Assembly: GCA_003635195.1 (NCBI GenBank)
Contig: PYIY01000200.1
Span: 67,855-105,180, forward strand
DNA from: Candidatus Poribacteria bacterium
Lineage (GTDB): Bacteria > Poribacteria > WGA-4E > WGA-3G
Reading direction: 5' to 3'
DNA length: 37,326 nt
How positions within the stretch are numbered: the first letter of the stretch is position 1; each line of letters begins with the position of its first letter. The notes beneath the pieces were generated by a model. That model saw nothing but the letters and a program-made list of their open reading frames with translations. It was not told the DNA's origin and ran no database searches. Below are positions 34,127 to 37,326 of the stretch, piece after piece. Position numbers and translations under genes: made by a program.

Positions 34127-34606
34127 ATGGTTATCCGTTTCAAAAAGGGCAAAAATCAGTCGAAACACAAACCCGATACGCTGACCTGTATTCGGGACGA
34201 TGGAAGTGTCACTTGGACGTATCTCCATCGCGGGTTTGTGCATCACGATTTCGCACATTATGTTGTTGAAACAACGCTCGGCTTTAAAAACGCCTTCTTC
34301 GGACTCGTGGCAAAAGGGTATGACATCCCCGATTTTAGCGCACCCAAAGCGACACGTCCCTTCAAAATCCCGAAGGAAGCGACGGATACCGAACCAATTG
34401 TGGCACTATTACAGGCAGATTTTCCTAACACACCGTATCCCCAACACGCTAATTCCAATGGGTTATTTCGAGAGTATAGCACGTCGCTTCCGATAGACAT
34501 CACAGATGAGCAACTTGAGGTGATGCAACAAAAATTGCGAGCACTGTTGCAGCGATGGCGAGATTTACAACCCGGGGAATCAATGGTATTACAATTTCAC
34601 ATGTAA
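34127..34606 (+). CDS. Conserved hypothetical protein with H-x3-H-x3-E motif
   Basis: This 159-residue cytosolic protein has no signal or membrane segment. It opens with a basic strand (MVIRFKKGK), continues with TCIRDDGSVTWTYLHRGF, and then HHDFAHYVVETTLGFKNAFFGLVAKGYDI. H40, H44 and E48 are spaced one helical turn apart, a geometry that could bind a metal. The C-terminal third is a helix (TDEQLEVMQQKLRALLQRWRDL). I have the impression that similar hypothetical proteins occur in several phyla, but I know of no function. ATG 34127 is preferred over TTG 34118, with AGGGG ten bases upstream. It follows the LamG gene by 13 bases. Confidence 0.7.
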   Translation: MVIRFKKGKNQSKHKPDTLTCIRDDGSVTWTYLHRGFVHHDFAHYVVETTLGFKNAFFGLVAKGYDIPDFSAPKATRPFKIPKEATDTEPIVALLQADFPNTPYPQHANSNGLFREYSTSLPIDITDEQLEVMQQKLRALLQRWRDLQPGESMVLQFHM

Positions 34607-34666
34607 AACGCAGTAGAGTATCGTGGTAGGTACACGCCGTTGTGTCTTAACAAGGTATCCCCTAAC

Positions 34667-34774
34667 TCCCCAGGCTCGGTAGGTGCGGTTTCCCAACCGC
34701 ATCATAAGTGTCAATTTTAGAAAAAACAACCGCCTGAATCCCCAGGACCGGTAGGTTCGGTTTCTAACCGAACC
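34667..34774. repeat. Two copies of a CGGTT/AACCG palindromic repeat
   Basis: Copies start with TCCCCAGG at 34667 and 34739, share CGGTAGGT and CGGTTTC, and each folds: TGCGGTT-TCCC-AACCGCA (34684-34701) and GGTTCGGTT-TCT-AACCGAACC (34754-34774). Differences in one arm are matched in the other (G/C versus T/A), as expected when the hairpin is kept by selection or by the way it copies. Confidence 0.75.
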
Positions 34775-34955
34775 GGATTTTACGAAAACCTTGAAGACTT
34801 CAAAACCCTCTTGAATCCCGTAGGGATGGTATGTGTGTAGAAAAATGTTACTCACAGAACCAAGCCCCGTAGGGGGTTTTTGATAGGGTGTTTCTGCAGC
34901 ATTTGTAGAGACATTCCGACAAAATACCGTGAGAAATCCTTAAATTGACACCTAT

Positions 34956-34977
34956 GGTGCGGTTTCCCAACCGCACC
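34956..34977. repeat. Third CGGTT/AACCG palindrome
   Basis: GGTGCGGTT-TCCC-AACCGCACC is a perfect 9-bp stem with a four-base loop and shares its core with the copy at 34684-34701. Confidence 0.75.
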
Positions 34978-35146
34978 GGACTTCGCCAATCAATTACCGA
35001 ATTAATATTTTAATCTTCATCAAACTTCGCCTGCAGGAACGGAATAGGGATGGGTTCTCTATCAAAGTGAAACATATCTTTAGATTCCACTATAAAGAAA
35101 CGTGAGTTCGATAAAAATAAGAGCGTGTGTAAAAATTACCCCCTGG

Positions 35147-35683
35147 TCACGCGTTGTTCTGTGTTAACCGCGCAACGATTTCCTCAACCGCGCCCTCCGC
35201 ACGCTCTCGAATCTGATCCGGTGTCAAACTCTGAATCGGATGGGCAACAGTAAGCGGTTCCAAATCACTGTGACCCAGCACACGCGCTTGGACTTTACCA
35301 GCAGCGAAGAAAACCTCCGTACAAACTGCAACACTCGGTACACCGCGTTCCTCTAAAGCACTTCCGTCGTGCATACTGCACGATATACAAGACCCTCAGT
35401 CGGCAAGCCCTTCAATAACAAAGTCCGCCTGCTCCGCCAACTCAACGAGCAGTTCGGTGGGCGCAGGACGCGAAAAGGTCGGTTTCTTAACATGAACCAC
35501 TTCAGCAAGGTCGAACCGTTCCTGCATCAACTCCGCAATCCGATCCAGAAAAATATCACTGCCATTCTTCGTGATGTTCAACAAACCCATCACTTTTCCA
35601 TCAAGGCTATCGAGCCGCGGCGCAAGAAACTTCGCAGACACATCGCCTTGAGAGGTCGGATCAAGTAAGGTAGCATTTGGCAT
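35147..35683 (-). CDS. UGSC-motif selenoprotein (TGA read as selenocysteine)
   Basis: The frame runs from ATG 35683 to the stop at 35147 with a single in-frame TGA at 35398-35396. Read as selenocysteine at residue 96, the protein has 178 residues and the sequence EGLAD-U-GSCISC-SMHDG, exactly the motif for which UGSC-family selenoproteins are named. The N-terminal half has LDPTSQ and the C-terminal half SVAVCTEVF and VAHPIQSLTPDQIRERAE, all on one family pattern (AxxLGxxxL, then HPI). A stem-loop fitting a bacterial SECIS follows the TGA. GAGGT lies about eight bases before the ATG. The protein is the second gene of a leftward operon with a TPR protein. The family's function is unknown; a thiol/selenol redox role is likely. 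Confidence 0.85.
35367..35383 (-). promoter_or_regulatory. Candidate bacterial SECIS element
   Basis: On the minus strand TCGTGCA (35383-35377), loop GTA (35376-35374) and TGCACGA (35373-35367) form a perfect 7-bp stem. The loop begins 20 bases after the TGA and opens with G, matching the known distance (about 16-37) and apical G of bacterial selenocysteine insertion elements. Confidence 0.7.
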
Positions 35684-35708
35684 TCTGAAAACCTCAGTAT
35701 TTTTGCTC

Positions 35709-35727
35709 GCGAGGTTTGTAACCTCGC
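35709..35727. repeat. GCGAGGTT palindrome between TPR and UGSC genes
   Basis: GCGAGGTT-TGT-AACCTCGC is a perfect 8-bp stem in the 60-base gap between the two leftward genes. It belongs to the same family as the hairpins at 26062 and 33179 and could tune expression of the selenoprotein. Confidence 0.65.
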
Positions 35728-35743
35728 CAATTGTTTTAAGATA

Positions 35744-36076
35744 TCATGTAGATGAACCCGATGTTTCCATCTGCAGCTCCTGCGACTTTGCCATCGCATC
35801 TTCGGCTTCTTGGATCATCCCTTTCCGTTGGTAACACATGGATAAACTGGTATATACAAGCGGATCCTTCGGGTTAATTTCTATCGCCTTCTGAATAGCC
35901 TCAATGGCTTCATCGTATAGACTCATCCGTTCGTATGCGTGTCCTAACCCAAGGAACCCTTCGATGTAGTCTGGGTAGGTGTCAATCAATTCTTTAAAGG
36001 CATTAACAGCCGCCTCAAGGTCGTTTTCAGCAAAATGCGTGAGCGCAGCATCGTAAAGTTCCGTTTCGGTTGGCAT
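35744..36076 (-). CDS. Small tetratricopeptide repeat protein
   Basis: This 110-residue protein consists of about three TPR helices pairs: LYDAALTHFAENDLEAAVNAF, IEGFLGLGHAYERMSLYDEA, and LVYTSLSMCYQRKGMIQEAE, with the usual W/L-G-Y-A-F-A-P positions (DPLV, NP). It has no signal peptide, so it is probably a cytoplasmic protein-binding scaffold. ATG 36076 has AAAGGA about nine bases upstream and a near-consensus promoter further up. It is the first gene of the operon with the UGSC selenoprotein; whether the two proteins interact is unknown. Confidence 0.85.
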   Translation of the reverse strand: MPTETELYDAALTHFAENDLEAAVNAFKELIDTYPDYIEGFLGLGHAYERMSLYDEAIEAIQKAIEINPKDPLVYTSLSMCYQRKGMIQEAEDAMAKSQELQMETSGSST

Positions 36077-36109
36077 CTTTTATGTCCTTTGGTATAAGAA
36101 TTTGGCAAA

Positions 36110-36138
36110 ATTCTATCAGAAAAAGTCACAAATGTCAA
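36110..36138 (-). promoter_or_regulatory. Sigma-70 promoter for the TPR-UGSC operon
   Basis: On the minus strand TTGACA (36138-36133) and TAGAAT (36115-36110) are 17 bases apart, 33 bases before the TPR start. Confidence 0.7.
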
Positions 36139-36164
36139 ACACAAAATGATCCTGAAAAAATCGG

Positions 36165-36193
36165 TTGCACACCAAACAGTGTTACGGTATGCT
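36165..36193 (+). promoter_or_regulatory. Candidate promoter for the M14-like gene
   Basis: TTGCAC (36165-36170) and TATGCT (36188-36193) have a 17-base spacer, 41 bases before the TTG start. It is divergent from the TPR promoter. Confidence 0.4.
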
Positions 36194-36234
36194 ATACATA
36201 GAACCTTGCTAATCCTGCTGAGGAGCACCGAAAC

Positions 36235-36936
36235 TTGCGCGATTATACTGAAATCACGGAACGTTTAAAAAACTTAGGAATGCCAATAGAACGCATCGGT
36301 ACTGCTCACAGCTATCCGATACATCGGATTCGTTTAACATCGTCCGCGCATAAACCACAACAGGTGCTCATCACTGGTGGTATGCATGGCGATGAACCCG
36401 CAGGCGTTGAGGCAGTTCTACAGTTCCTTGCGCGCGACAATACCGCACGCCTGAAAAATTTCTCATTTGTAATAATTCCGTGTATCAACCCTTACGGCTA
36501 TGTTCATGACACACGTGAAACCCGTAACGGCATAGACATCAACCGAGCTTTTGAAACAGATGATATCGCCGAGACCGCTATCATCAAAAAAACACTCGGA
36601 CAGACCCAATTCTCGTTCGCGATAGATTTCCATGAAGACTACGATGCAACCGGTTTTTACCTCTATGAAGGCAAGCGGGACGAGAAGTACATCGGACCCC
36701 AGCTCGCCAATGTTGCCAAAGCAATTGGTCCAATAGATCCAGAAGACCCCGGCGAAGACGCACCGGATCTTGCCGAGGGTGTCTATAAAGTTGCCAACGC
36801 ATGGGGGACACAAGGGTTAGCACAGAGCCATTCAGTTTTCGTAACGTACTTTTTTCAGGATTCCAAGAGCTTGCCAAGGGTTTGCGGCAAAATAGCGCAA
36901 AGATTTTGCGATTTCTGTATATCCAGAAGCCCGTAA
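36235..36936 (+). pseudogene. M14/aspartoacylase-like metallopeptidase gene broken by an insertion sequence
   Basis: The frame begins at TTG 36235 with GAGGAG about ten bases upstream. It has the zinc site GGMHGDE (H51, E54), the substrate Arg region DINRAF (R104) and DFHED (H133), the pattern of M14-type carboxypeptidase / succinylglutamate desuccinylase-like proteins. After about residue 195 (AWGTQGLA) the family sequence stops; the last 40 residues are translation of insertion-sequence DNA read backwards. The C-terminal catalytic part, including the general base Glu, is missing, so the product is probably inactive. The rest of the gene should lie beyond the element, outside the window. Confidence 0.7.
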
Positions 36937-37326
36937 AAGGGTTAGCACACTATTGCGCAACGCCGCCATGACTTGCGGTATGTTGCCACAGCGAACCTGT
37001 GAGGCATCCTCATGAAAAATGACATCCCGCGTGCGATGTGATAGATTTTCTATCGTCCAATGTCCGCGTCGGAGTTTGAGTAAGCGTTCAGCGGATGCCT
37101 CCTCTGGGGTCAGACTCGTAATACCATATTGCGTCTGATGTGTGATTTCACCTGTCCGGGTGTGTTTGCGTTCAGATCGGTATTCATAGACTTGCGCCAA
37201 ACCGGGCCAAGTAAGATAGTCGTTAAGTAATGTGCTTGCTTTCAAAGTTCGTGTCGTGATAAAGCCGTGTGCTTTTTCAACCATTGTGTAGGCATCAAGA
37301 TGTGCGTCAGCGTCAGTGTGTAGGTT
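36812..37326 (-). mobile_element. ISAs1-family insertion sequence (one end and the 3' part of its transposase)
   Basis: Homology of the M14-like gene ends near 36810 and the transposase stop is at 36832, so the element's end lies within about 20 bases. AAGGGTTAGCACA at 36812-36824 recurs at 36937-36949 within the transposase, so it may be part of the terminal repeat or chance. The other end and any target duplication are outside the window. Confidence 0.6.
36832..37326 (-). CDS. ISAs1-family transposase, C-terminal part (runs off window)
   Basis: The leftward frame is open from the window edge (37326) to a TGA at 36832, giving 164 residues without a natural start; the ATG at 37284 is internal. 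It contains EKAHGFITTRTL, ITSL-TPEEASAERLLKLRRGHWTIEN with the last catalytic Glu of the DDE triad in WTIEN, then DVIFHEDASQVRCGN-PQVMAALRNSVLTLLR. These are features of ISAs1 family (H-repeat associated) transposases. The frame is intact over the visible part, so the element could be active. Confidence 0.88.
   Translation of the reverse strand, partial: NLHTDADAHLDAYTMVEKAHGFITTRTLKASTLLNDYLTWPGLAQVYEYRSERKHTRTGEITHQTQYGITSLTPEEASAERLLKLRRGHWTIENLSHRTRDVIFHEDASQVRCGNIPQVMAALRNSVLTLLRASGYTEIAKSLRYFAANPWQALGILKKVRYEN

Larger units (their letters stand above)
34607..35146. other. 540-base intergenic region full of palindromic repeats
   Basis: No credible gene is present. The region holds two copies of a palindromic direct repeat (34667-34774), short CCC-GTA-GGG hairpins (34816-34826 and 34865-34875, the latter followed by five T after one extra G), a CGGTT/AACCG palindrome (34956-34977), and an AT-rich right end. 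It lies at the meeting point of convergent genes. Confidence 0.7.

Noticed and set aside
34589..34855. 88-codon minus-strand frame with repeated NRTYR-WG peptides
   Set aside because: The peptide repeats are translations of the palindromic DNA repeats; no gene-like context.
35396..35398. TGA as a nonsense mutation making a pseudogene
   Set aside because: It falls exactly at the U of the UGSC motif, both halves are otherwise intact, and a SECIS-like hairpin follows.
36937..36949. Second AAGGGTTAGCACA as the true inner end of the insertion sequence
   Set aside because: It lies inside conserved transposase codons (VLTLL), so it is not an element end.

Overview
The window looks like a chromosomal segment of an uncultured marine bacterium of the Candidatus Poribacteria / Planctomycetes-like sphere. 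That is an inference from gene content: a planctomycete-type DUF1549/DUF1553 cytochrome protein, a DUF6785-like polytopic membrane protein, a secreted LamG protein, a UGSC-motif selenoprotein, and many short palindromic repeats between genes. Promoters are clearly sigma-70-like: three sites have exact TTGACA boxes with 17-base spacers. No rRNA, tRNA or CRISPR array was recognised.

Layout. Positions 1-8.3 kb hold the end of an unknown gene, a CDP-alcohol phosphatidyltransferase, a DUF1232 protein, an HtrA protease, an MDR dehydrogenase followed by a divergent EF-G, and a leftward DUF4416 / P1-peptidase pair. Positions 8.4-19.7 kb hold rpoB and rpoC behind a perfect consensus promoter and a hairpin-containing leader, with no ribosomal protein genes beside them. 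Positions 19.8-21.3 kb hold a DUF3990-type ADP-ribosyltransferase toxin cassette with a partly duplicated partner gene. fumC follows leftward, then a rightward cluster (class II aldolase-like, coiled-coil, CapA-like, DUF6785-like), then lon overlapping a DUF1549/DUF1553 gene, a LamG protein and a small conserved hypothetical. The right end carries a leftward TPR plus UGSC selenoprotein operon, and an M14-type peptidase gene broken by an ISAs1-family element that runs off the window.

Main discoveries. (1) Both large RNA polymerase subunits are strongly enlarged (beta 1744 aa, beta' 1932 aa) by arrays of one shared module of about 40 residues. Three copies lie in the beta lobe insertion, at least three in the second large beta insertion, and twelve sit in tandem inside the beta' trigger-loop insertion. 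A single copy in the beta' clamp region matches the native sequence there and may be the source. (2) The second beta insertion also seems to carry a nuclease-fold domain resembling the N-terminus of type I restriction HsdR proteins, with the catalytic Glu replaced. (3) Two apparent short ORFs near 35.4 kb are one gene: an in-frame TGA at the U of a UGSC motif is followed at the right distance by a perfect 7-bp stem with a GTA loop, the expected layout of a bacterial selenocysteine insertion element.

How the genes fit together. Apart from rpoBC, the toxin cassette, the TPR-UGSC pair and the aldolase-to-membrane-protein cluster, neighbours show little obvious pathway logic. Repeated small duplications (the dehydrogenase-fusA junction, the antitoxin-like gene, the polymerase modules, the intergenic palindromes) suggest a genome in which local duplication is frequent.
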